This document shows, in pieces, positions 1 through 7,995 of a DNA stretch of 15,469 bases. Location of the stretch: positions 1 to 15,469 of the forward strand of contig DAOTWA010000048.1 of the NCBI GenBank assembly GCA_034435955.1. The letters run 5' to 3'. Source of the DNA: DAOTWA01 sp034435955. Lineage in GTDB: Bacteria; Chloroflexota; Anaerolineae; Anaerolineales; Anaerolineaceae. The notes below the pieces were generated by a model that worked only from the letters and a program-made list of their open reading frames with translations, had not been told where the DNA came from and searched no databases. The position numbers and the translations under genes are program-made. How positions within the stretch are numbered: position 1 is the stretch's first letter; each line of letters begins with the position of its first letter.

Positions 1-20
1 TAAATTGGGTCTAGATTTCT

Positions 21-524
21 TCAAAGGTCTTTTAGCAGCACCCGATCCGGGCCGCGCTCGATCTCCCATGGGTAGACGATGTGGGCGTCGGTGATGGCGG
101 CGTAATAATCCGGCCGGGCAGTGCCGAAGAGGCTGCGGTACGGGTTGAAGTGCAATACGCAGGTGTAAGGCATTCCCCCTGCGACCGAGACGCGGTTTTT
201 CACCGCCGTAATGGTGCGCCCTGAACCCCACACGTCGTCTACCACCAACACGCGCCGACCGCGCACCAAGCTGTTGTCAGGGAACTGAATGAATTGCGGC
301 CAGGCCAGCAGGCGGTTCTTGTCCTTCTCCATTTCCATTTGAGCGGGGAAATCAACGGCGGCGACGAGAATGTGGGTCAGGTTCAGCGCCTCGGCGATCA
401 GCCCACCGGGGATGATTCCGCCGCGGGTGATCATCAACATGGCTTCGAACTCGTATTCGAATTGGGGCAGCAGATGGTCGATCAGCCGGTCGATCTCGTT
501 CCAGGTCAGAACTTCACGGCGCAT
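21..524 (-). CDS. Purine-type phosphoribosyltransferase (Gpt/XPRT-like)
   Basis: This 167-residue protein is a cytoplasmic type I phosphoribosyltransferase, which transfers phosphoribosyl from PRPP to a base, probably xanthine, guanine or hypoxanthine in salvage. The PRPP-binding loop is clear at residues 92-104 (VLVVDDVWGSGRT). An earlier pyrophosphate loop reads TRGGIIPG at 33-40. Near the C-terminus YPWE (151-154) resembles the PWE signature of xanthine/guanine PRTases of the Gpt and archaeal type. Length fits that group. The ATG at 524 follows AAGGAA about 9 nt upstream. It lies 53 bp downstream of priA on the same strand, but a good extended -10 at the priA stop suggests it can be transcribed separately. 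Substrate preference cannot be read from sequence; the family call is firm, the base specificity is inference. Confidence 0.85.
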   Translation of the reverse strand: MRREVLTWNEIDRLIDHLLPQFEYEFEAMLMITRGGIIPGGLIAEALNLTHILVAAVDFPAQMEMEKDKNRLLAWPQFIQFPDNSLVRGRRVLVVDDVWGSGRTITAVKNRVSVAGGMPYTCVLHFNPYRSLFGTARPDYYAAITDAHIVYPWEIERGPDRVLLKDL

Positions 525-576
525 ACGGAAAATTCCTTTTTATTAAATAACGAGCCAGGGAGATAAGTCCGGCATT

Positions 577-585
577 ATTATAGCA
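577..585 (-). promoter_or_regulatory. Extended -10 promoter for the phosphoribosyltransferase gene
   Basis: On the minus strand the sequence reads TGCTATAAT, a perfect extended -10 (TGN plus TATAAT). It overlaps the priA stop codon. No good -35 is visible at 16-18 nt. The predicted start site would leave a leader of roughly 47 nt before the ATG at 524. Inferred from sequence only. Confidence 0.55.
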
Positions 586-3103
586 GGCTTGGCGGGTCTA
601 CCTGGATTTTCCATTCTCCCAGGTCGCGCCCGCGCAGCAGTCCGGCCGGATCAGGCCCGCGCAGCACGATCTGCCAGCGGTACAGCTCGTTCAGCCGGCT
701 GTAGAAGCATGGCGCTGGACCGATGAGGTCTGTGGCCCGCCGATCCCCCTCGACGATCCAGCGGCGGAGGTTGGCGGCCAGGGACTCGGCCGCCGCGCGA
801 GCACGTTCCTCTTCCCGGTGGCGGTATTCCAGCCGCACCAGGCGGAAGAAGGGCGGGTAGCGCAGTCGGCGGCGCTGTTCGAGCTCGAGGCGGTAAAATT
901 CCTCGTAATCGTGGCGCGAGGCCGCCTGGATGGCGTAATGCTCGGGCTGGAAGGTTTGCAGGATCACCTGTCCGCCCAGCGGACTGCGGCCGGCGCGTCC
1001 GGCAACCTGGGTCAGCACCTGAAAGGTGCGCTCGGCAGCGCGGTAATCCGGCAGGCTCAGGCCCACATCGGCCAGCACCACCCCGACCAGGGTGACCAGC
1101 GGCAGGTCCAGACCTTTGGCCAGCATCTGCGTCCCGATGAGCACATCGGCGCGGTGGTTGGCGAAGTGCGACAGGATGACCTCGTGGGCGCCCTTCTTCT
1201 GGGTGGTTTCGGCGTCCCAGCGCAAGGTGCGGGCGCCAGGGAGGAGCTCCTGCACCTCGGCTTCCACCCGTTCCGTACCGGCGCCAAAGCGGCGGATCGC
1301 GCTGCTGCCGCACTGTGGACATCTAGTCGGCATGCGCCGGTGGTAGCCGCAGTGGTGGCACACCAGGCTGTTTCGGCCGCCTTCCGCATCCGTGTGGTAA
1401 GTCAGGGGCAGCTCACAGCGCGGGCAGCGCAGGATCGCGCCGCACTCACGGCAGAAGACGTAAGTGGCCGTCCCCCGCCGGTTGAGGAACAGGATTGCCT
1501 GCTGGCCGGCAGCGAGTGTCTGGCGCAGCGCCTCGAGCAGCGCGACGCTGAACAGCGAGCGGTTGCCGGATTTGAGTTCCGCGCGCATGTCGACCAGGCG
1601 CACGGGGGGGAGCTCCAGGTGTGCGATTCGGTCGTCCATGACAGGGACGGATCTGGCGGAGCCGGCCTGGGCAAGCTGATGGGAAACCGTCTGGCGATGG
1701 GCGAGGATGCGCGCGGGCAGGCCGAGGAGCTGCCAGCGGCCCTGGCGGGCCAGGTAGGCGTGGACGACGTCGGGGGTGGCCGAGCCCAGCAGGCAGGCGG
1801 CGCCGGTAAACTGCGCATAGGCGATGGCAGCTCCGACGGCGTGATAGAAAGGCGGCAGGTTATCCTGGTAATACGATCCATCGTGGCACTCGTCCACGAC
1901 GATCAAGCCGATGTCCGGGAGGGGCGCGAACAGAGCGCTGCGCGCGCCGACGATGACCGCCAGTTCCCCGCGGCGCGCACGGCGCCAGGTGTCGTAGTTT
2001 TCGCCCGCAGAGAGACCGGAATGCATCAATCCGACCCGGCCGGGAAATCGGGCGGTAAAGCGTCGTACGGTCTGAGGCGTCAGCGAGATCTCGGGCACCA
2101 AGACGATGGCCTGCTTGCCGCGCGAGAGGGTTTCGGCCGCCGCGCGCAAATAGATTTCGGTCTTGCCGGAACCGGTCACGCCGTGCAGTAAGATCGGCTT
2201 TGGGGCGGGGAGATGCAGGGCGGCGCGTATGTCCGCCCAGACACGCGCCTGGTCGGGAGTCAGCTCGGGCGGCTCGGCCGGCAGGTATTCGGTCTCCGAC
2301 AGGGGGTCGCGCCAGATGTGGCTCTCGCTCAAGCGAATCAGGCCAAGCTCGGCCAGTCTCTCCAGGTCGGTCGAAGTTCCGCCCGTTTCGGCGTACACCC
2401 AACGCACCTCGACCGGCCAGGGTTCGCGCTGCAGGAAGTCCAGGATAGCCCGGCGCCGGTTGAAGGCCGGCGAAGCGGCGCGGCCCAGCTTTGGCAAAGC
2501 CGCCGCGACTGCCTCGGGCGGCATGGCAAGCTGAGCGGTGCGCACCACTTTGGGGCGTACTTCGGGGGGCGGCAACAGGCTGGTTGCGGTGATCCAACCG
2601 CGGCGCTCCAGAGCGCTGGCTGCTGGGCGCCAGTTGTGGTGGGGGAAAGCAGCGTCAATCTGCCGCCCGCGCAGGGGTCCGCGCCGGCGCAGCAGCGCCA
2701 GCAGGTCCGCCTGCATGGCGGGGAGCTCACGCGGCGCAGGCTCTGAGCGGCCGTGAACGGGAGCGTAGAGCACGTCAGCGCGCTGGCTCAAGCCAGGCGG
2801 CAGCATCAGGTCGATGCACATGGCCAGAGGAGCCAAGAAATGCTCGCTCATCCAGCGAGCCAGGCGGATCTGCGCGGGGGTAAGAACAGCTTCGGGGTCC
2901 ACCAGGCGGGTAACCGGGCGTGTGTAAGGGACCTGCGGTTCGTCCACGAAGCCGAGTACGACGCCCTGCACGTCCTGGCGGCCGAAAGGCGCCTCCACCA
3001 GCGCTCCGAGCGGCACCCGACCTTCGAGGTTGGCCGGCAGATGGTAATGGAACAGACCGCTGGCCTGGGGAACGTTGACGGCGAGCTCAACGTAGGTCGT
3101 CAT
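578..3103 (-). CDS. priA: Primosomal protein N' (replication restart helicase PriA)
   Basis: PriA recognises stalled or abandoned replication forks, unwinds the lagging arm 3'-5' and loads the replicative helicase through the primosome. The protein has 841 residues, slightly longer than E. coli PriA. The N-terminal fork-binding domain (about 1-105) is followed by a winged-helix-like region. The helicase core has Walker A GVTGSGKT at 308-315 and a DExH box reading DECH at 404-407 (most PriA have DEEH). Eight zinc-binding cysteines lie at 551, 554, 560, 563, 582, 585, 595 and 598. Motif VI is QVAGRAGR, preceded by PDYRAAERTFQ. The start at 3103 is preceded only by a weak purine stretch, consistent with translation coupled to the upstream CNNM-type gene, whose stop is 12 bp away. 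Third gene of the MEMO-CNNM-priA operon. Confidence 0.95.
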   Translation of the reverse strand: MTTYVELAVNVPQASGLFHYHLPANLEGRVPLGALVEAPFGRQDVQGVVLGFVDEPQVPYTRPVTRLVDPEAVLTPAQIRLARWMSEHFLAPLAMCIDLMLPPGLSQRADVLYAPVHGRSEPAPRELPAMQADLLALLRRRGPLRGRQIDAAFPHHNWRPAASALERRGWITATSLLPPPEVRPKVVRTAQLAMPPEAVAAALPKLGRAASPAFNRRRAILDFLQREPWPVEVRWVYAETGGTSTDLERLAELGLIRLSESHIWRDPLSETEYLPAEPPELTPDQARVWADIRAALHLPAPKPILLHGVTGSGKTEIYLRAAAETLSRGKQAIVLVPEISLTPQTVRRFTARFPGRVGLMHSGLSAGENYDTWRRARRGELAVIVGARSALFAPLPDIGLIVVDECHDGSYYQDNLPPFYHAVGAAIAYAQFTGAACLLGSATPDVVHAYLARQGRWQLLGLPARILAHRQTVSHQLAQAGSARSVPVMDDRIAHLELPPVRLVDMRAELKSGNRSLFSVALLEALRQTLAAGQQAILFLNRRGTATYVFCRECGAILRCPRCELPLTYHTDAEGGRNSLVCHHCGYHRRMPTRCPQCGSSAIRRFGAGTERVEAEVQELLPGARTLRWDAETTQKKGAHEVILSHFANHRADVLIGTQMLAKGLDLPLVTLVGVVLADVGLSLPDYRAAERTFQVLTQVAGRAGRSPLGGQVILQTFQPEHYAIQAASRHDYEEFYRLELEQRRRLRYPPFFRLVRLEYRHREEERARAAAESLAANLRRWIVEGDRRATDLIGPAPCFYSRLNELYRWQIVLRGPDPAGLLRGRDLGEWKIQVDPPSLL

Positions 3104-3115
3104 CGAATGGGCTTT

Positions 3116-4468
3116 CTATTTTTCCCGGAGCTCATCGCGCACGGGAGAGGGCAGGCGCCTGAGCACCAACCGGGCGATGCGCAGGCGGTCCATGCTTTCG
3201 ACTTCCAGGCGGATGCCCTCTTCGGCGTCTTCGACTACATCGCCCACCTTTGGGATGCGCCCCAGGCGCCCGAGGACATACCCGGCGATGGTATCGTAAT
3301 TGGGATCGTGCAGGTGCAGGCCGAAGTGTTCGTTGATTTCATCGATTAGCGCCAGGCCATCCACGAGAGCCGACCCGTCCGGCAGGGTCTGGATAGCCGG
3401 GGGGCGAGCCTCGAACGGGCCGCGGAACTCGCCCACGATTTCCTCGACCAGGTCCTCGAGGGTCACCAGTCCAGCCGTACCGCCGTACTCGTCCAGGACG
3501 ATGGCGATGTGCTGGTTGCGCGTGCGGAACTGGTAGAGCAAGTCGTTGACTGAGATGGTTTCGGGGACGAAAAGGGCCTCGCGCGCCAGTGAGCGGGCAG
3601 TGGTGTTGCGCCGTTCAGGATTCAGCCAGGCGGCCAACAGATCGCGGATGTGCACGATGCCAACGATGTGGTCGAGGTCCTCTTCATAGACGGGGAATTT
3701 GGTGAGGTTGGATTCGGAGGCCAGGCGGATCAGCTCGTCCAGCGGCGCATCGGCTTCGACTGCCTGGATCTCGGTGCGGGGGAGGGCCACCTGGCGCACC
3801 ACCAGTTCGCCGAAGTCGAGAACGGCGTTAATCATCTCGCGCTCGGGCGGGTCGATCATCCCGGCCGTCTCCGGGCCGGAGACGATTTGGCGCAGCTCCT
3901 CCAGGGAATAGGCCGGGTGGGCCGCGCTCTCCGGAATGCCCACCAGTCTGAGCACCAGATGGGTGGCCCAGTTCAGCAGGTCGATGAACCATTTAAAGAT
4001 CGTGCTGAAGACCTGCATCAGTGGGGCGTAAAGCAGCGCCAGACGCTCAGGCGAGCGCAACGTGGCCACCTTGGGCACCTGCTCACCCAGCACGACCGTC
4101 AAGGAGGTGACGATCGCCAGGGAGAGGATCAGCGGAAGGGCTGGCAGCGCTCCTTTGACGAATTGCAGCCATTCCGGCAGGCGGGCCTGCTGGAAGTAGG
4201 GCTCGAGCAGAGCCGCAAAGGCGTTCTCGGCCACCGCGCCCAACGCCAGGTTGACCATAGTGATGCCGAGCTGGGTGGCGGCAATCAGCCGCTCGCGCGC
4301 TGCAGGATCCTCCAGCCAGGCGCGCACCAATTGTGAAGCGCGGCCGTGCGCATCGGCCAGCAGATCCAGCCGCGAGCGGCGCGAGGCGACGGCGGCAAAT
4401 TCCACCGATACAAAGAATGCGTTCAGCCCGATCAGGATGATGATAAGGGCAAGATTTCCGAAAATCAT
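3116..4468 (-). CDS. CNNM/HlyC-CorC family membrane protein with CBS pair
   Basis: This 450-residue integral membrane protein belongs to the DUF21-CBS-CorC_HlyC family. The family is often annotated as hemolysin, and characterised members export Mg2+ or affect Mg2+/Co2+ resistance. The DUF21 membrane domain covers about residues 1-195, starting directly with a TM helix (NLALIIILIGLNAFFVSVEF) and containing GEQVPK at 128-133. A CBS pair spans about 225-347 and ends with the family hallmark DEYGGTAGLVTLEDLVEEI at 326-344. A C-terminal CorC_HlyC domain covers about 360-440. Its ATG overlaps the upstream MEMO gene stop by 4 nt (ATGA), so the two are translationally coupled. Ion specificity is not visible; hemolysin activity should not be assumed. 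Confidence 0.92.
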   Translation of the reverse strand: MIFGNLALIIILIGLNAFFVSVEFAAVASRRSRLDLLADAHGRASQLVRAWLEDPAARERLIAATQLGITMVNLALGAVAENAFAALLEPYFQQARLPEWLQFVKGALPALPLILSLAIVTSLTVVLGEQVPKVATLRSPERLALLYAPLMQVFSTIFKWFIDLLNWATHLVLRLVGIPESAAHPAYSLEELRQIVSGPETAGMIDPPEREMINAVLDFGELVVRQVALPRTEIQAVEADAPLDELIRLASESNLTKFPVYEEDLDHIVGIVHIRDLLAAWLNPERRNTTARSLAREALFVPETISVNDLLYQFRTRNQHIAIVLDEYGGTAGLVTLEDLVEEIVGEFRGPFEARPPAIQTLPDGSALVDGLALIDEINEHFGLHLHDPNYDTIAGYVLGRLGRIPKVGDVVEDAEEGIRLEVESMDRLRIARLVLRRLPSPVRDELREK

Positions 4469-5313
4469 GTGGTCTTCAGCACTACCGCCGCTCCATATCC
4501 GACCACGGCCGAGTAGTCGCCGGTAACCGCTCCCGAGGTGGCGTAGCGCAGCACGCGCGCCTGATCGCCGCCCAGGTCACGGGCGGCCCACAGCACCGCT
4601 GCGATCGCGCCGAGGCCGCAGGCCTGTCCCTGGCCGGCTTCCTCGGCGGTGTACAGCCCTTCCGGCGAGAAGTTTTCGATCTGACGCAGCATTTCCTGAT
4701 CCAGCTTCGCCGCGATGGCCTCTGGATAATAATGGGACAGGTCTGAGCTGGCCACCAGGAGGGCGTCGCGGGAGCGGAGTGCGCCGGCGATGGCCCGGCC
4801 GAGGGCGCGCGTCACGCGCGGGGATTGGTCGCGCAGCATGACCGGCAGCAGGTGAAACTCGCCCTGCAGAGCGCGCTGGAGGAAGGGCAGCTCGATCTCC
4901 AGCGAATGTTCTTCGTCGTTCGACACGGGCGTCAGGCCGAAGCCCAGCTCGATTTTCAGGGCGTCATCCACCTCGGCCAGTGCGACCTGATCCACCTGGA
5001 TTTCGCCCAAGGGTGTCTGATAGGCGCTGTGGGCGGTGGTTAACAACGGTGGCGGATAACCGTGGTGCATCGGAGAAATCACGGCTACCAGGTCGAAGCT
5101 CTGGCCGAAAACGGCGCGGAAGGCGTGGGCGGCCACCCAGCCTGAGTAACGGTGTCCGGCGTGGGGGGCGATCAAGGCCACGACCTTGCCGGGGAGCTCA
5201 GGCAACTCTGCTTTTTGCAGATAGCCGTCCACTTCCTCGGCCAACCGGCGCGGGTCGCCGCTGTACCAGGTGCCGGCAATCGGCGAGGGGCGGATAGCGG
5301 ACACGGTTTTCAT
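4465..5313 (-). CDS. MEMO-family protein (AmmeMemoRadiSam system protein B)
   Basis: This 282-residue MEMO1-like protein has a fold related to class III extradiol dioxygenases. Bacterial members often occur with AMMECR1 and a radical SAM enzyme, but neither is in this window. Visible hallmarks are the N-terminal PSPIAGTWYSGDP, APHAGHRYSG (His51, His54), SPMHHG (His83, His84), EEHSLEIELPFL, SSDLSHYY (His194) and a conserved Cys232 in GQACGLGA. These match the His/His/Cys site of human MEMO1. An ATG-initiated frame extends to 5364. I prefer the ATG at 5313 because AGGAGG ends 7 nt before it and because the family N-terminus starts there; the ATG at 5319 is only 1 nt from the same Shine-Dalgarno. 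First gene of the operon with the CNNM-type gene and priA. Biochemical role unknown. Confidence 0.9.
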   Translation of the reverse strand: MKTVSAIRPSPIAGTWYSGDPRRLAEEVDGYLQKAELPELPGKVVALIAPHAGHRYSGWVAAHAFRAVFGQSFDLVAVISPMHHGYPPPLLTTAHSAYQTPLGEIQVDQVALAEVDDALKIELGFGLTPVSNDEEHSLEIELPFLQRALQGEFHLLPVMLRDQSPRVTRALGRAIAGALRSRDALLVASSDLSHYYPEAIAAKLDQEMLRQIENFSPEGLYTAEEAGQGQACGLGAIAAVLWAARDLGGDQARVLRYATSGAVTGDYSAVVGYGAAVVLKTT

Positions 5314-5354
5314 GGTCATACCTCCTGAGCGAAAAAAGGAGGAAGTGTACATTA

Positions 5355-5363
5355 ATTCTAGCA
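5355..5363 (-). promoter_or_regulatory. Extended -10 promoter for the MEMO-CNNM-priA operon
   Basis: The minus strand reads TGCTAGAAT, an extended -10 with one mismatch to TATAAT, in the AT-rich gap between the upstream terminator and the MEMO start. No convincing -35 is seen. The predicted leader is about 36 nt and carries AGGAGG just before the chosen ATG. Confidence 0.5.
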
Positions 5364-5400
5364 CATCTGGTTGTGTCGTTATGGTATTGTCTTTATATTA

Positions 5401-5437
5401 TTTTAAATAAAACAGCCGGCTGGACGGCCGGCCGGCT
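5401..5437 (-). terminator. Rho-independent terminator after the TM-anchored LysM-M23 gene
   Basis: On the minus strand, AGCCGGC (5437-5431) pairs with GCCGGCT (5420-5414) across a 10-nt GC-rich loop. The run GTTTTATTTAAAA follows directly. It lies 18 bp past the M23 stop, so it separates the peptidase block from the MEMO operon. Confidence 0.8.
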
Positions 5438-5455
5438 TCGTCTGCCGAGAAGCCA

Positions 5456-6682
5456 TTATTTCAGGTAAAGCAGGCCGTTTACCCGCCCGAGCCGGTCGTT
5501 CATCATCTCGAAGTGCAGATGCGGGCCGCTGGCGTTGCCGGTTGCGCCGATCAACCCAAGGATGGTGGCGCCCTGGTACACGCTGGCGCCGCAGGCCACA
5601 TCGACCTGGCTCAGATGGGCGTAGAGGGTCTGCCAGCCGTTGCCGTGATCCACCACCACCACGTTGCCGTAACCCAGATCGCTCCATCCGGCGTAGACGA
5701 CCACGCCATTGTCGGCTGCTGTGACCGGGTCACCCTGGCCGCCGGCGATGTCGATGCCCCAGTGGTTCGTCTCGGGAGAGAAAGGATAGCCCGAGAGGTA
5801 ATGGGCGCGTGTCGGCCAGACGAAGGCGCCCGTCCCGACCGGCCCATCCACGGCGGTCGGACAGGAATTGGGCCCCAGCACTTTGGCCACGCCCGGATTG
5901 CTGCGCAGGATGCGCGGCGCGCTCCAGGTGACAAATTCGCGGCGGCCGCCCGGCACCACCAGCCAGGTGCCGGGTTGGATGTTGGGAGAAGTGTAATCGC
6001 CGAGGGTGTTCTTGTCCAAATGATTGCCCGGCCAATTGACGATCTCATCCGGGCTGACGCCAAAGAACTTGGCCACGCCGTTCAATCCATCGCCGGCATG
6101 CCACTGGTAATAGACGCCGTCCACCGGCAGGATGTTGAGCTGCTGGCCGGGGCGCAGGCTGTCGGGGTTATCGGCCAGCACGTCGTAGTTGCTCCACAGG
6201 ATCGTCTGCGGCTCCAGGTTGAACTTGTCGGCGATGGTCATGATCGTATCGCCGGGCTGCACCGTATAGGTGAGCACGTCGAAACGTGGGCGGGTGGGGA
6301 TGATGGTGTGCAGGTCGGCCACGCGTGATATGCCGCCCACAAAAGCGATCTCATTGGGCGGGGGTAAAAGGGCGGGCGGGCGAACGGTGGGCGTGTTGGT
6401 CGGCAGGCCGGCGGCAATGGCCATCTGTCGCGCTGCGGTCTGCTCAGCGGCATCCAGGTAGAAATTCCCCATCACCCAGATGACCACCAGGAATAGAGCA
6501 ATGGAGACCACGCTGGTGCCCACGCGCAGGGCGGTTTCCCTCAGGCCCAGGCGCGCCAGATTCTCCCAGAGATAGGCCAGCCCCTTTTCCTCCGGATCAG
6601 GTTGGATGGGTTCGTCGTCTTCGATCCGCGCTTCAACGTTTGTGGGTGAAGGCGGGTCGCCGGACCGATTGTCTGCTTGCAT
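5456..6682 (-). CDS. Membrane-anchored LysM-M23 endopeptidase
   Basis: This predicted cell-wall hydrolase has 408 residues. A cytoplasmic acidic N-terminus is followed by one TM helix at about residues 55-75 (VVSIALFLVVIWVMG), a Pro/Thr linker (PTNTPTVRPP), then two LysM-type carbohydrate-binding modules (about 136-185, YTVQPGDTIMTIADKF; and about 191-244). The C-terminal M23 domain has HWGID (His307, Asp311), YAHLSQ (His356) and GPHLHFE (His388, His390), the complete Zn-binding and catalytic set of lysostaphin-type peptidases. The frame is open to a TTG at 6736 and has ATGs at 6712 and 6709. These lie inside an excellent promoter, so I chose ATG 6682, which has GGGAGA 10 nt upstream. Close paralogue of the next upstream gene. 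The peptidoglycan bond cut is not predictable. Confidence 0.9.
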   Translation of the reverse strand: MQADNRSGDPPSPTNVEARIEDDEPIQPDPEEKGLAYLWENLARLGLRETALRVGTSVVSIALFLVVIWVMGNFYLDAAEQTAARQMAIAAGLPTNTPTVRPPALLPPPNEIAFVGGISRVADLHTIIPTRPRFDVLTYTVQPGDTIMTIADKFNLEPQTILWSNYDVLADNPDSLRPGQQLNILPVDGVYYQWHAGDGLNGVAKFFGVSPDEIVNWPGNHLDKNTLGDYTSPNIQPGTWLVVPGGRREFVTWSAPRILRSNPGVAKVLGPNSCPTAVDGPVGTGAFVWPTRAHYLSGYPFSPETNHWGIDIAGGQGDPVTAADNGVVVYAGWSDLGYGNVVVVDHGNGWQTLYAHLSQVDVACGASVYQGATILGLIGATGNASGPHLHFEMMNDRLGRVNGLLYLK

Positions 6683-6707
6683 GTGGAGCAGGTCTCCCGT
6701 GTGTTTC

Positions 6708-6736
6708 ATCATAACATATTCGCGGGTGAAGGTCAA
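6708..6736 (-). promoter_or_regulatory. Sigma-70-type promoter of the TM-anchored M23 gene
   Basis: The minus strand has TTGACC (6736-6731), a 17-nt spacer ending in TGT, and TATGAT (6713-6708): both consensus boxes plus an extended TG. The predicted start is about 19 nt before the ATG at 6682. This makes the in-frame ATGs inside the -10 unlikely as translation starts. Confidence 0.75.
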
Positions 6737-6781
6737 CAGGGGCAGGATGGGGGGTTGGGTCGCTCCAGCACCGAGCGCGGC

Positions 6782-7864
6782 CTACCTGGGGAGATAATCC
6801 CACGGGTCGATGTGGCCCCATTGGCCGTGGCGCATCTCGAAGTGCAGGTGCGGGCCGGTGGAGCGGCCGGTGCTGCCCATCAGCCCGATGATATTGGTCT
6901 GCCACACACTCTGCCCGCACTGGACGAAGATCTGGCTTAAGTGGGCGTAATAGGTCTCCATGCCGTCGCCGTGGTCGATGATGATCAGGTTGCCATAGCC
7001 GGCGTAGGACCAGCCAGCGAAGACGACCACGCCGTTATCCACCGCGCGGATGGGGTCACCGAGCCGGCCGGCGATGTCGATGCCCCAATGGTTGATGGAG
7101 GGCAGGTAATCGTAGCCGGAGAGGCGGTGCTCCGGCGTGGGCCAGATGTATTTGCCGATGCCGACTGCGCCGCCCTGGATCGGCCCCGAGCAGGCGCCGC
7201 TGCCGATGCTGCTGCCCTGGGAGGGATTGGCGCGCGTCAGATACGGCGAAGTCCAGTCGACGAACTCGCGGCGACCGCCAGGGATGATCAGCCAGGTGCC
7301 AGGGGGGATGTGCGGCGCGGCGTAATCGCCCAGTTTCGATTTATCCAGGTGGTTGCCAGGCCAATCGACGATGTCGTCCGGACTGACGCCGAAATATTTG
7401 GCGACGCCGTTCAGACCATCGCCCACATGCCACTGATAGTAGGCGCCGTCCACCGGGAGGATGTTGAGCACCTGGCCGGGCAGCAGCGCATCGGGGCTGT
7501 CGCCAAGCGTATCCAGGTTGCTCCATAGAATCGTCTGCGGCTGGAGGTCGAACTGCTCGGCGATCGAAAACAGATTATCGCCTTCTTTGACGGTGTAATG
7601 GTAGACCTCGAAACGCGGGCGGTCCGGCTGGTAGGTATGCAGGTCGGCGCGCCGGCTGATGCCAGAGGTCGAATCCTGGACGGCGGGTAGGGTTGGCAGG
7701 ATCAACGCGGACTTGACGGAGGCCGTCTTGCCGGATGCAGTGGACGCTCCGGTTGTCGGAACGACCGGACGGCCTGCGTAGGGCAACCGGTCGGGCGAAC
7801 AGCCAGCCAGCAGCAGGAGGGCCACGGCGGCGTGAAATGCAAACCGTTTGACTCTGCTGGACAC
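6782..7864 (-). CDS. Lipoprotein LysM-M23 endopeptidase
   Basis: This 360-residue paralogue of the downstream M23 protein has a different anchor. A short basic n-region and hydrophobic core run into the lipobox LLLAGC, giving lipidated Cys22. Two LysM-type modules follow (YTVKEGDNLFSIAEQF; then YYQWHVGDGLNGVAKYFGV). The M23 domain has HWGID (His259, Asp263), YAHLSQ (His307) and GPHLHFE (His339, His341). I chose the GTG at 7864: it has GAGG 5-6 nt upstream and gives a classic type II signal peptide. The alternative ATG at 7894, ten codons earlier, has no Shine-Dalgarno and falls almost at the predicted transcription start. The pair probably arose by tandem duplication. Likely acts on peptidoglycan or another LysM-recognised polymer at the cell surface. 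Confidence 0.88.
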   Translation of the reverse strand: MSSRVKRFAFHAAVALLLLAGCSPDRLPYAGRPVVPTTGASTASGKTASVKSALILPTLPAVQDSTSGISRRADLHTYQPDRPRFEVYHYTVKEGDNLFSIAEQFDLQPQTILWSNLDTLGDSPDALLPGQVLNILPVDGAYYQWHVGDGLNGVAKYFGVSPDDIVDWPGNHLDKSKLGDYAAPHIPPGTWLIIPGGRREFVDWTSPYLTRANPSQGSSIGSGACSGPIQGGAVGIGKYIWPTPEHRLSGYDYLPSINHWGIDIAGRLGDPIRAVDNGVVVFAGWSYAGYGNLIIIDHGDGMETYYAHLSQIFVQCGQSVWQTNIIGLMGSTGRSTGPHLHFEMRHGQWGHIDPWDYLPR

Positions 7865-7896
7865 CTGAGCCTCATCCCATGCAGGAAGGTTCATCG

Positions 7897-7925
7897 GTTA
7901 AAGAAAACAACGAATTTGGTGACAA
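7897..7925 (-). promoter_or_regulatory. Candidate promoter of the lipoprotein M23 gene
   Basis: The minus strand has TTGTCA (7925-7920), a 17-nt spacer, and TTTAAC (7902-7897, 4 of 6 matches). It sits in the gap after selD. It predicts a start close to 7890, which supports the GTG at 7864 as the translation start. Confidence 0.45.
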
Positions 7926-7995
7926 TCGCATTCCAATTGCAAATTTGACGGGATAAAGCCATGCGTGGGGGCAATCCCAGGGGATCGAGCGGGCC

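Noticed and set aside
818..2191. Long plus-strand open frame opposite priA
   Set aside because: High-GC antisense shadow of the priA coding frame; low-complexity composition, no motif, and priA itself is certain.
3650..4336. Plus-strand open frame opposite the CNNM-type gene
   Set aside because: Antisense shadow rich in Gln/His/Gly without any domain; the minus-strand protein is well supported.
7930..7995. Possible terminator after selD (GGGAT...ATCCC)
   Set aside because: Five-bp arms around a long loop and no U-run; too weak to call.
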